The notes under the pieces are model-generated. The model saw only the letters and a list, made by a program, of their open reading frames with translations, was not told where the DNA came from and ran no database searches. From JAODBQ01 sp038213195 (GTDB taxonomy: Bacteria; Actinomycetota; Acidimicrobiia; Acidimicrobiales; Ilumatobacteraceae), in contig JBBQTN010000213.1 in assembly GCA_038213195.1 (NCBI GenBank), forward strand, positions 1 to 9,303: a DNA stretch of 9,303 nucleotides, read 5' to 3'. Every line of letters begins with the position of its first letter. The first letter of the stretch is position 1. This document shows, piece by piece, positions 1 through 6,790 of this stretch. A program made the translations under genes and the position numbers.

Positions 1-279
1 CCGGCGGAGCGCCTCACGGATGACCTCGCTCGTGGTGGTGTCGTCCGCCTTGGCACGAGCTTCGACGGCGGCGCGTAGCTCCGGGTCAAGACGTACGGGG
101 ACCACTTCGGCGGGGCCAGAGCCCATGGGCGGTCGGCCGCCGCGGGGTCGCAGCGTGCTGATGGCGTAGCCGGCTTCGGCGTCGTCGGCCATTCGCTCGA
201 TATCGGCATCGGTGATCGGCTTGCCGCGCGACGTACCTACGGTCGTGGTGGCGAGCAGTGTGCGAGGACGGTCGATCAT
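1..279 (-). CDS. Ribbon-helix-helix (CopG/MetJ/Arc-type) DNA-binding protein, 3' end cut by the window edge
   Basis: The frame is open for 93 codons from an ATG at 277-279 to the window edge, so only the N-terminal part is visible. Residues about 58-93 (EVVPVRLDPELRAAVEARAK, then ADDTTTSEVIREALRR) match the ribbon-helix-helix pattern: a short strand (VVPVRL) followed by two helices, the second starting at TTTSEVIREAL. In such dimers the strand inserts into the DNA major groove. The N-terminal half (GKPITDADIERMADDAEAGY, then a basic RGGRPPMGSGP linker) resembles the leading segment of actinobacterial RHH antitoxin-like proteins. If this is an antitoxin, its toxin would lie just beyond the left edge, so the toxin-antitoxin role cannot be tested here. 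No clear ribosome binding site precedes the ATG; it may be leaderless or start elsewhere. It is divergent from the P450 gene with 167 bp between the starts. RHH fold is fairly sure; biological role is unknown. Confidence 0.75.
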   Translation of the reverse strand, partial: MIDRPRTLLATTTVGTSRGKPITDADIERMADDAEAGYAISTLRPRGGRPPMGSGPAEVVPVRLDPELRAAVEARAKADDTTTSEVIREALRR

Positions 280-446
280 GGGCGAGGCCGGGATGTTGAC
301 TCGGTGCGTGCTGGGCGGGAGTGTCGCGTTTCGCCGGCTGGGTCGGCGCTCGGAAGTACGAGCTACGGTTCGCACGGCGGCTCGTCCGTGGCTGGTCCGG
401 CGAGGACGCCGCCGACGCGACGCTGAGACGCAGGGAGGGAGTTGCG
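280..446. promoter_or_regulatory. Divergent intergenic region between the RHH gene and the P450 gene, with a small inverted repeat
   Basis: These 167 bp must hold the promoters of both divergent genes. A perfect inverted repeat with 5-bp arms, GCTCG-GAAGTA-CGAGC, lies at 348-363 and is a possible operator. RHH proteins often bind short inverted repeats next to their own start, so control of both genes from here is plausible but inferred. No convincing -35/-10 pair was found on either strand. The P450 ribosome binding site (AGGGAGGGA, 432-440) is at the right end. Confidence 0.35.
432..440 (+). promoter_or_regulatory. Ribosome binding site of the P450 gene
   Basis: AGGGAGGGA lies 6 nt before the ATG at 447. 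It decides the start against the in-frame GTG at 321, which would add 42 residues without P450 similarity. Confidence 0.75.
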
Positions 447-1748
447 ATGCGCATCGAACAGATCGCCATCCCCGCGGTTCGGCTCTTGGCCAATCGGCCC
501 CGGCTCGCGCACGCGCTGTTCCGGCTAACGCACGATGAGAGTCCGTTCGACCCGGACTACTATATCGATCCGTATCGATCGCTCGAGGCGGTCCGCCGCA
601 AGTACGGCAACGTCTACTACCGCAGGGTTTTTCGCCAGTGGTTCGTCGTCGGGTATGACGAGGCGCTCGAACTGCTCCGTTCGCCAGCGTTGTCGGTCGG
701 CTCGGCGTTGAACGTCTTGATGGACATCCGGCCCTATTCCCAACTGTCCGACGAGGCGAAGTCCAGTTTCGTACGATGGTTGTTGTTCGTCGACCCGCCT
801 GACCACACCCGCCTACGGAGCCTGGTGCAGCGCGCCTTCACGCCGAACACGATCAAGGCGTTCGAGCCACGTCTACGGGCGATTGCCGATGAGCTCCTCG
901 GCAAGATCGAGAGTGAGCACGCTCCCGACGTAGTCCACGGGTTCACCTCACCATTCCCGATCTATGCGATCGGCGAGCTCCTCGGTCTGCCAGCCGAACG
1001 ATGGTCGTGGCTCAAGTCCGTGTCCGACGACATCGCCGGTCTTGTCGATCCACTCCACGGCTTCGACGCCAAGGTCGTCAACACTCGCGTCGCCGAACTG
1101 AACATCTACTTCACCGAGGTGATGGAGCAGCGACGCGTCGCGCCTCGCGACGATTTGATCTCGGTCCTTGTCGGCGCGGCCGATGACGGTGAGAAGCTGA
1201 ACAACGACGAGTTGCTCGCCATGCTCGGATTCTTGCTGTTTGCCGGCCACGAGACGACCACAGCCCTGATCGGCAACAGCCTGGTCGCCCTCGCCCAACA
1301 TCCCGACCAGCGGGCACTCCTGCGCGACCGTTCGGACCTGATCGACAATGCGGTGGAGGAACTGATCCGCTTCGACACCTCGGTGCAAGCAACCCCACGG
1401 GCCACGACGGCTGCGATCCGAGTGGGCGACACGACGATCCCCGCCGGCCAACAAGTGGCCATCCTTTGGGGCCTCGTCAACCGGGACCTACGACGCTGGC
1501 CCGACGCCGACAAGCTCCGGCTCGATCGCCCCGACCCAAAGCCGCTGTCGTTCGGCCATGGCATTCACCACTGCCTCGGCGCTGCACTCGCCCGCCTCGA
1601 GCTCCGGGTCGCAATCCCCGCCTTCCTGGAAGCGTTCGGCGACTACCAGCTCGATCCGGCAACGACTGAGTGGAAGCGATCGCTGTCGGTCCGTGGCCCG
1701 ACCGTGCTGCCGGTCACCCGAACCGAGGTCGAGACATCTCGCTGGTAG
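447..1748 (+). CDS. Cytochrome P450, soluble bacterial class
   Basis: This 433-residue protein is the usual length for a soluble bacterial P450, a heme-thiolate monooxygenase that inserts one oxygen atom from O2 into an organic substrate using electrons from a ferredoxin. Visible motifs: DPPDHTRLRSLV with H120 and R124 in the C-helix (heme propionate contacts); the I-helix oxygen-activation motif AGHETTT at 266-272; the K-helix ExxR at E305-R308 (EELIR); and the heme loop FGHGIHHCLGAALAR starting at F369, with C376 as the axial thiolate. There is no signal peptide or membrane anchor. The ATG at 447 was chosen because AGGGAGGGA ends 6 nt upstream; the frame stays open back to a GTG at 321, but that stretch has no P450 character. 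No ferredoxin or reductase gene is in the window, so redox partners come from elsewhere. The P450 family and substrate cannot be named; steroid, terpene or fatty-acid-like substrates would fit the neighbours. Confidence 0.97.
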   Translation: MRIEQIAIPAVRLLANRPRLAHALFRLTHDESPFDPDYYIDPYRSLEAVRRKYGNVYYRRVFRQWFVVGYDEALELLRSPALSVGSALNVLMDIRPYSQLSDEAKSSFVRWLLFVDPPDHTRLRSLVQRAFTPNTIKAFEPRLRAIADELLGKIESEHAPDVVHGFTSPFPIYAIGELLGLPAERWSWLKSVSDDIAGLVDPLHGFDAKVVNTRVAELNIYFTEVMEQRRVAPRDDLISVLVGAADDGEKLNNDELLAMLGFLLFAGHETTTALIGNSLVALAQHPDQRALLRDRSDLIDNAVEELIRFDTSVQATPRATTAAIRVGDTTIPAGQQVAILWGLVNRDLRRWPDADKLRLDRPDPKPLSFGHGIHHCLGAALARLELRVAIPAFLEAFGDYQLDPATTEWKRSLSVRGPTVLPVTRTEVETSRW

Positions 1749-2116
1749 CAGGCGTCGGCATCCGCCCTTTTGCCGCCCTCTGCCTCGATCGATGGCCGGT
1801 GACCTGGGCTTGCGCGATCGCGAACCTGCTGCTGGGGGGAGTGGCACCCCCGGATTCCCCCGTCCATCCCGGTCGCAGTTCCCCTGTCAGAGGCCTGCTC
1901 GCACCGCGCGGGGAACCCGCCGCCCTCATCACTCGCCGCAAAAGGCCTGAACAGAGGGTATTTTCGGACAAATTGGAGCCGGACCGCCAGCAAAGCATTG
2001 GGCGGCTGCGCGCCGTGCCGGCGTGAGGCCGCGCTGCCGTCCTGTCTGCTGTTGAATGGTAGGGGACGTGACCGGACCCGGCTGTCGGACGCAACGAATC
2101 GGCATCCGAGGGCGAG
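1749..2116. other. Non-coding gap between the convergent P450 and thioesterase genes
   Basis: About 370 bp separate the 3' ends of two convergent genes. Short frames cross it on both strands, but none has consistent codon bias or family features. It holds a G-run/C-run hairpin (1834-1861, listed separately) and a more AT-rich patch around 1937-1977, which breaks the GC-rich background. No tRNA or repeat array was seen. Confidence 0.6.
1834..1861. terminator. Possible weak terminator hairpin downstream of the P450 gene
   Basis: GGGGG (1835-1839) can pair with CCCCC (1847-1851) across AGTGGCA, or GGGGGA with TCCCCC (1856-1861) in an alternative fold. There is no T-tract on either strand, so it is not a classical intrinsic terminator. 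Its place about 90 bp after the P450 stop, between convergent genes, is the main argument for it. Confidence 0.3.
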
Positions 2117-2977
2117 TCAGCGTTCCGGCCTCCTCGGCTTTTCGGGATGGCTGGAGTCGGTCCGCTCTCGGAGAAGGGCTTCTTGCGCAACGGTTGCTAC
2201 GTGCCTGCCCTCGTCGTCGAAGACGCGTCCGATGGTGAGCCCCCGCACGCCGGTGAAGCTCTCGGTGTTGACGTCGATGAGGAGCCAGCGGTCCGTGCGT
2301 ACGGGTCGGTGGAACCACACGGCGTGGTCGAGGCTGGCGCCCATGAACACGTCGTCGTTCCACTCGTTGCTCGCGACCTTGGGGTGCGAGGCGCGAACGG
2401 CGCTGACCGTGCCCGTGTCTGTGGCGAAGGCAAGGGCGCACGCCTGACGCACCGGATCCTCGCCGACGCTGTCATCGGCGCGAACCCAGGTCAGTGCTCG
2501 TCCCGCTCCAGGAGTTGTGGGCACCTCGCGCAGTTCCAGCATCCAGCCCCAGCCTCGCTCGGGAAGCTCGTCAGGTCCGGGCACGCCGGATGGTGCTCGT
2601 ACCGTCTCGATGTTCGGTCCCGGCTCGTCGAGGTGGAAGGACGCCTCGAGGGTGAGGATGGCCCCGTAAGACTGGCGAGCGACGACTCGTCGTGTCATGA
2701 ACGAGCGTCCGTTGCGCACGCGGTCGACCTCGTAGCGGACCGGCTCGTCGAGACGGCCACCGAGGATGAAGTAGGCGTGCAGAGAGTGGACCGAGCGCTC
2801 CGTCGGCGTCGTCGCTGCAGCTGCCCACAGTGCCTGGGCGATGACTTGGCCGCCGAAGATCCGTCCCCAGTCGTATGGTGGGCTGAGACCGACGAACGTG
2901 TCGGCGCCGTGCGGTTCGAGCGCGAGGAGCGCCGCGAAGTCGCGGGGCGTGGCACTCGTCGAGTCCGAGCCGTTCAT
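2117..2977 (-). CDS. tesB: Acyl-CoA thioesterase II, TesB-type double hotdog
   Basis: This 286-residue protein has the length and layout of TesB-family thioesterases, which hydrolyse acyl-CoA to free acid and CoA in the cytoplasm. The first hotdog holds DWGRIFGGQVIAQAL (36-50) and the HAYFILGG segment (67-74); the second holds SLDHAVWFHRP (215-225), NTESFTGVRG (237-246) and VAQEALLR (263-270). The family's catalytic Asp/Thr(Ser)/Gln set most likely corresponds to D217, T238 or S240, and Q265; which hydroxyl residue is used I cannot fix by eye. The ATG at 2975-2977 was chosen because family similarity begins a few residues after it; the frame stays open upstream to about 3388, but that part is low-complexity and unlike TesB. 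There is no strong ribosome binding site. It lies on the same strand as the monooxygenase, 490 bp downstream of it, too far for a tight operon. A role in acyl-CoA turnover during degradation of lipids or steroid side chains is inferred. Confidence 0.93.
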   Translation of the reverse strand: MNGSDSTSATPRDFAALLALEPHGADTFVGLSPPYDWGRIFGGQVIAQALWAAAATTPTERSVHSLHAYFILGGRLDEPVRYEVDRVRNGRSFMTRRVVARQSYGAILTLEASFHLDEPGPNIETVRAPSGVPGPDELPERGWGWMLELREVPTTPGAGRALTWVRADDSVGEDPVRQACALAFATDTGTVSAVRASHPKVASNEWNDDVFMGASLDHAVWFHRPVRTDRWLLIDVNTESFTGVRGLTIGRVFDDEGRHVATVAQEALLRERTDSSHPEKPRRPER

Positions 2978-3467
2978 CGGGGCAGTGTCCCACGGGGGCC
3001 CACCAGGTGGCGAAACCCCCTGGGCTTCCAGTGTCGACACAGACACGAACGCGACAGCAGCAACCCGATGTTGAGAAGACGGCACCCCAACGCGACGCAC
3101 CCCATCACGCCACGGACAACGTCTCCGGTCATCACAGTTAGCGGACGCGCACAAGTTCGCTGGGCGACGGTGGCCACCCCGGCGATACCGGGCGCACCGC
3201 GATGCAATTGCCTGGCGCGATGTTCGGACATGGCGCCCGGTGACGGGCCTGGGCGATCGCGGACGGGTACGACGGCCGACATCTCCGTGGTACCCGGCCA
3301 GCACGAGGGGCAGGCGTCGTTCCCATACCTGGGCCGGCGGGTCGTCAAGGTGTGGCGTGCGGTCACGGTCGGCGACGGTGGCGTCCACCTCCGCGACGAG
3401 ACCACTCTGTTCTTCAGGGGCGCCGGACGGCTCGATCCTGTCTGAACGGGACGCCGGCGAACAGAGG
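2978..3467. other. 490-bp gap between the thioesterase and monooxygenase genes
   Basis: No recognisable gene lies here, although the thioesterase promoter is probably at its left end. The right part holds a plus-strand frame with gene-like codon bias (3230-3445, listed separately). Several overlapping frames stay open on both strands, as expected for GC-rich DNA. No repeats, tRNA or clear promoter were identified. Confidence 0.55.
3230..3445 (+). other. Coding-like 71-residue frame, possible gene remnant or small gene
   Basis: From an ATG at 3230 to a TGA at 3443-3445, this frame uses mostly G or C in third positions, most evenly from about 3281 onward. The C-terminal part reads like a folded protein (FPYLGRRVVKVWRAVTVG, then HLRDETTLFFRG). 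The N-terminal 20 residues are Gly/Arg/Thr-rich and less convincing, and there is no ribosome binding site. It ends 22 bp before the stop of the convergent monooxygenase gene. I do not recognise the family. It could be the 3' remnant of a deleted gene, a genuine small gene, or a chance frame. Confidence 0.22.
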
Positions 3468-5447
3468 TCAGGTCACGACCAGGTCGTCACCGAAGTACGG
3501 GCAGACGCCGTCGTCGCCGGCACTGGGCCGATCGGCCGGGTTGTGGGGACGGCGCAACCACGCCCACATCTGGCGGATGTCGAACGGCGAGTTGGCGGAC
3601 GACCGGCCGTGTTCGTTCTTGTAGTAGTTGTCGGCGCGCGGGTCGGTGTAGATCTTCAGTGCCTCGTGGCGATCGAGCTCGTCGTTGTACCGCCAGTACC
3701 CGTCCACGGTCACGTCGACCGCCTGCTTGCCCTCGATGATGAGGTGCTCGATGCACTGGAGCGCGAACCGGATCACCATCTCCTCGAAGTCGAAGGTCCC
3801 CAGACCCCCGGTGGCATTCGTGTTTGGGCCGTAGATCATGAACAGGTTCGGGAAGCCCGGCAGCATCGTGCCGAGGTAGGCACGCGCGCCGTCCTCATCC
3901 CAGAGCTGCTCGATCAGCTGGCCGTCGCGTCCACGGACCTCCATCGGCCACAGGAAGTCGTTGGCTTTGAAGCCGGTGGCCAAGACGATGACGTCGACGG
4001 GGCACTCGCCACCGCCCTCCAGCTCGATGGCGTCCTGCTTGATGCGCCGGATCCCGTCCGTCACCAGGTCGCAGTCGTCTCGCAGCAGAGCGTCGTACAC
4101 GCTGTACTCGGAGTCGACGAGCACGGGCCGGGACGAGAACGGTGGCGCGACCGGGAGCATCGCCTCCATCAGCTCCGGGTGATCGGCGAACTTTCGTTGC
4201 ATGAACTCGAGCCGCGCATCACGAGCTCGCTTGTTCGCCGCGCTCCTCGCGTGCGGGTCCTTGAACGCCGGATCGGCGTTGAACGCGGCGCCCAGCTTCT
4301 CCGGGCCCGACAGCCAACACGCCCGGAAACGGGCGAAGTTGTTGAAGTACGGCAGGTTCCGATCCAGCCAGTTCACCTGCGGCGGGTACGGCGACCGGTA
4401 GCCGGGGACGTCGAAGCACCAGTTGGGGGTGCGCTGGAAGAGGTAGGTGTGGCCGGCCATCTTGGCCAGCTCCGGGATCATCTGGTAGCTGGTGCACCCG
4501 CTGCCGATCACGGCGACGCGCTTGTCGCTGAGGTCCAGATCGCTCGGCCATCGCGCGGTGTGGAACACCGGGCCCTCGAACTCAGCCAACCCCTCGATGT
4601 TCGGCAGGTTCGGCCGAGCCAGGAACCCGACGCCGCTGATCACCGCGTTGGCCTGCCAGGTCCGCGGCCCGTTCGGTCCCACGGCCGTGATGTCCCAGAC
4701 CTTGGCGTCCTCGTCCCAGATCACCGACTTGACCTCGGTCTCGAACTCGATGTGGTCGCGCACGCCGAACTCGTCCGCGATCCAGTTGAAGTACTTCTCG
4801 TTGTCGACCTGTGCGCAGAACGGGTTCGGGTACTCGAAGCCGGCGCCGAAGGTGTGCGTGTAAGCACGACTCGGCGTGTCGACGCGAGCGCCCGGGTAGC
4901 GGTTCTCGAACCACGTGCCGCCGACTCCGCTGTTCTTCTCGACCACGACGTACGGCACACCGGCCCGCTCGAGGTAGACGGCCGCACCCAGCCCACCGCC
5001 GCCGGCACCGATCACCACCACTGAGAACTCCTGCAGCCGCTCCGGCTGCGGCTCCTCGCGCCAGGCCAGCGCTCGCGCCCACGGATCCAGCGCCACCTGC
5101 TCCACCCACAGCTCGGCGTCGGCAGCCGGGATCTCTTCGCCGCAGGCGAGGCTCAAGCTCGTCGGCAGCCGATCGAGGGAGCCGACAGCGACGTCGCCGG
5201 CGCCGCCGTCCCGAAGCGACTTCAGGAGGTCCGCCGCCTTGGACTGGAGCAGCTCGGCGTCCGAAGCGTGCGCCAGCACCATCGCCTCGGCGAGGCCGAG
5301 CATCCTGCTCCGCACCTCGGTGGCGGCGACGCTGGCATCGCCGGTGAGCTGATAGAGCAACCCGCGCAGGATCATCGGATCGGCGAACCGCACCGCATCC
5401 TCAATCGTCTCATCGGTCGCATCGAGCAGTTCCACTCGTTCGGTCAT
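3468..5447 (-). CDS. Type I Baeyer-Villiger monooxygenase, 4-hydroxyacetophenone monooxygenase-like
   Basis: This 659-residue flavoprotein should use FAD and NADPH to insert oxygen next to a ketone, giving an ester or lactone. Motifs in order: first Rossmann fingerprint VVVIGAGGGGLG (GxGxxG at 147-152) for FAD; GGTWFENRYPGARVD (176-190); the BVMO signature FxGxxxHxxxWP (F290, G292, H296, W300, P301); second Rossmann fingerprint VIGSGCTS (313-320) for NADPH; and DVIVLATGF (485-493). About 140 residues precede the FAD site. Their text (DETIEDAVRFADPMILRGLL, then YQLTGD) resembles the N-terminal extension of 4-hydroxyacetophenone monooxygenase, which is longer than cyclohexanone or phenylacetone monooxygenases. 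There is no signal peptide. The ATG at 5445-5447 follows a GGGGGGA ribosome binding site with about 5 nt spacing. It stands alone, with 190 bp upstream and 490 bp downstream. The substrate is not readable; aryl, alkyl or steroid ketones are possible. Confidence 0.96.
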   Translation of the reverse strand: MTERVELLDATDETIEDAVRFADPMILRGLLYQLTGDASVAATEVRSRMLGLAEAMVLAHASDAELLQSKAADLLKSLRDGGAGDVAVGSLDRLPTSLSLACGEEIPAADAELWVEQVALDPWARALAWREEPQPERLQEFSVVVIGAGGGGLGAAVYLERAGVPYVVVEKNSGVGGTWFENRYPGARVDTPSRAYTHTFGAGFEYPNPFCAQVDNEKYFNWIADEFGVRDHIEFETEVKSVIWDEDAKVWDITAVGPNGPRTWQANAVISGVGFLARPNLPNIEGLAEFEGPVFHTARWPSDLDLSDKRVAVIGSGCTSYQMIPELAKMAGHTYLFQRTPNWCFDVPGYRSPYPPQVNWLDRNLPYFNNFARFRACWLSGPEKLGAAFNADPAFKDPHARSAANKRARDARLEFMQRKFADHPELMEAMLPVAPPFSSRPVLVDSEYSVYDALLRDDCDLVTDGIRRIKQDAIELEGGGECPVDVIVLATGFKANDFLWPMEVRGRDGQLIEQLWDEDGARAYLGTMLPGFPNLFMIYGPNTNATGGLGTFDFEEMVIRFALQCIEHLIIEGKQAVDVTVDGYWRYNDELDRHEALKIYTDPRADNYYKNEHGRSSANSPFDIRQMWAWLRRPHNPADRPSAGDDGVCPYFGDDLVVT

Positions 5448-5634
5448 TCGGTTCCCCCCGTCGGTGACAACGCCCCGTCAGTCTACGAACCAACCCTCCC
5501 CGCTCTCGGGCCGGACCAGCGCGCCGAGCCGGCGGTCGGAGGCGCGTCGGTAGTAGTGGCGCATTGCGTTGTCGGATGCCGAACGACCGAGGCGAGCGAG
5601 CCGTCCGATCGACGGGTTGAAAGCGCCGATCTGG
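5448..5634 (-). promoter_or_regulatory. Upstream region of the monooxygenase gene
   Basis: This 187-bp gap should hold the monooxygenase promoter, reading leftward, and the end of transcription of the secreted-protein gene. On the minus strand a TAGACT hexamer (5480-5485) fits the actinobacterial TANNNT -10 pattern and would give a leader of roughly 25 nt. No -35 is evident. No terminator hairpin with a T-tract was seen. A coding-like frame overlaps most of the gap (5478-5630). Confidence 0.3.
5478..5630 (-). other. Coding-like fragment ending 30 bp before the monooxygenase start
   Basis: On the minus strand, a frame ending at the TGA 5478-5480 reads IGAFNPSIGRLARLGRS, then MRHYYRRASDRRLGALVRPE and a GEGWFVD end. 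About four in five codons end in G or C, and the tail has Trp, Phe and Tyr, which chance frames of GC-rich DNA seldom show together. The only in-frame ATG (5562-5564) would give 28 residues and has no ribosome binding site; further upstream the frame runs into the 3' end of the secreted-protein gene. I do not recognise the family. It may be the C-terminal remnant of a gene lost by deletion, a small peptide, or chance. Confidence 0.25.
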
Positions 5635-6777
5635 CTAGACGTTGCAGGTGATCGTGACGTACAGGGGCTGGCTGGGATCTGCGTTGAGGATCTGGTTGAG
5701 TTGGATGGAGCCCGTGTTCAAGATCACGTTGATGTTGTTCGACTGGACGTTGCCCGTGAAGTTGACGCTGCAGGCAGTGTGATCGGGAACGTCGAGGAGG
5801 GTGATGGAGCAGTTGAAGAAGTCGCACCGCAGCGGTGCGGTCACGTCGGGGCTGTGGGACGGGAACACCGACTCGAGACCGCAGCATCCGGAGAACGCAG
5901 GCCGCGACAAGGTTGCGACGATCGGCGCGCTGCGACAAACCCACGCTGCACCGTTGTAGCCGACTGATTGCCCGGCGGTGCACTGCAAGCCGGCCAGCGT
6001 GTCCTGGTCGGTCGAGCACGCCCAGGCGGTGCCGTCGTACCGGATCACTTGGTCGGTGGTGCAGTGCAATGAGGCCAACACGGAGTCACCAGCGGCTCCA
6101 GGGGAACCGGCGGGTCCCTGACTTCCGACGTCACCATCGGCTCCAGGGGGCCCGGCGGGTCCCTGACTTCCGACGCCTGTGTTGTGGGCGGCGAGGAGGG
6201 CGTCGACCTGGCTCTTGGTGTAGAAATCGGCAAGCGGTGCGCTGGTGTAGTAGCCCACGACGTCGGCGACGATGTCGACGGTGCCATGCAGGTTGTAGAA
6301 GGTGATCTCCCCGGACGCGGACACGTTGACCGTCACGGCGTTGGCGATTGCGTCGGTGATCGCTGTCCAGTTCATGGTCGATGTCGCAGGCCGTGGTTGG
6401 CCGGCGCTGTAGACCGTGAGGAACGAATCAGCGGTCATGTCGGTGACAGTGGTGTTCATCACGATCGTCGAGGCATCGGCCGGAAGATTACAGTTCCCGT
6501 TCGGACCGATCACCGAGATCGTGAGGGTGGAGTTGGTACCGAGCGGGGTGGCGCGAGACCCCACCGTCTGCGGGGCAGGCCGGGTGTCGGTCAGCCGGCA
6601 CGGAGCAACGGCGACGAACACCGCTGCCGCAGCGACCGGCTGTGCGCCAGCGTCGGCCTGCACCAGTCCCCCGGCGCCGAAGATCACCAGCATCGTCGCG
6701 GCGACGAACGCCAGCCTCGAGCGACTCGGCCTCGGCTTCGCGGCGATCGTGGTCGGGTCCTCGGGAACGTCCGCCAT
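5635..6777 (-). CDS. Secreted surface protein with a PCRLTDTRPA-type domain, collagen-like triplets and Cys-rich C-terminus
   Basis: This 380-residue protein has a basic N-terminus (KPRPSRSR) and a hydrophobic segment at about 22-40 (LAFVAATMLVIFGAGGL), a likely Sec signal with possible cleavage near ADA-GAQ (about 43). Residues about 53-178 start FVAVAPCRLTDTRPA and end TVDIVADVVGYYTS. I know this pattern from secreted proteins of Acidimicrobiia and relatives; its function is unknown. A linker YTKSQVDALLAAH (186-198) leads into about ten Gly-X-Y triplets (202-231, GSQGPAGPPGADGDV and a second GSQGPAG). Two related segments follow (LHCTTDQVIRYDGTAWAC, 237-254; LQCTAGQSVGYNGAAWVC, 264-281), then a Cys-rich end (CC at 298-299, C318, C323, C336, C378). 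Cysteines and signal suggest an extracytoplasmic, disulfide-bonded protein. GGAGGAG 6 nt before the ATG fixes the start; the frame is open to 7221, but that extension is not protein-like. Role unknown; adhesion or envelope structure is a guess. Confidence 0.85.
   Translation of the reverse strand: MADVPEDPTTIAAKPRPSRSRLAFVAATMLVIFGAGGLVQADAGAQPVAAAAVFVAVAPCRLTDTRPAPQTVGSRATPLGTNSTLTISVIGPNGNCNLPADASTIVMNTTVTDMTADSFLTVYSAGQPRPATSTMNWTAITDAIANAVTVNVSASGEITFYNLHGTVDIVADVVGYYTSAPLADFYTKSQVDALLAAHNTGVGSQGPAGPPGADGDVGSQGPAGSPGAAGDSVLASLHCTTDQVIRYDGTAWACSTDQDTLAGLQCTAGQSVGYNGAAWVCRSAPIVATLSRPAFSGCCGLESVFPSHSPDVTAPLRCDFFNCSITLLDVPDHTACSVNFTGNVQSNNINVILNTGSIQLNQILNADPSQPLYVTITCNV
6094..6174 (-). repeat. 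Two 36-bp direct repeats encoding collagen-like triplets
   Basis: Copies at 6094-6129 and 6139-6174 differ at two bases and are offset by 45 bp, which is 15 codons or five Gly-X-Y triplets. They lie inside the secreted-protein gene and look like a recent in-frame duplication. Such arrays can grow or shrink by slippage without breaking the frame. Confidence 0.9.
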
Positions 6778-6783
6778 CGAGAT

Positions 6784-6790
6784 CTCCTCC
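6784..6790 (-). promoter_or_regulatory. Ribosome binding site of the secreted-protein gene
   Basis: GGAGGAG on the minus strand, 6 nt before the ATG at 6775-6777. It decides this start over the in-frame extension to 7221. Confidence 0.8.

Noticed and set aside
321..446. Longer P450 start at GTG 321
   Set aside because: The added 42 residues have no P450 character, while the ATG at 447 has a good ribosome binding site and gives the usual family length.
2978..3388. N-terminal extension of the thioesterase up to 3388
   Set aside because: The upstream translation is Arg/Pro-rich with no TesB similarity; TesB proteins are about 285 residues long, matching the ATG at 2975-2977.
2147..3445. 432-codon plus-strand frame opposite the thioesterase gene
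   Set aside because: Most of it is antisense to the clear TesB gene. Only its last part (3230-3445) lies outside and is kept as a weak separate observation.
3240..5024. 594-codon plus-strand frame opposite the monooxygenase gene
   Set aside because: It lies antisense to a gene with complete flavoenzyme motifs, and its translation is Arg/Val/His-rich with no family features; long antisense frames are expected in GC-rich DNA.
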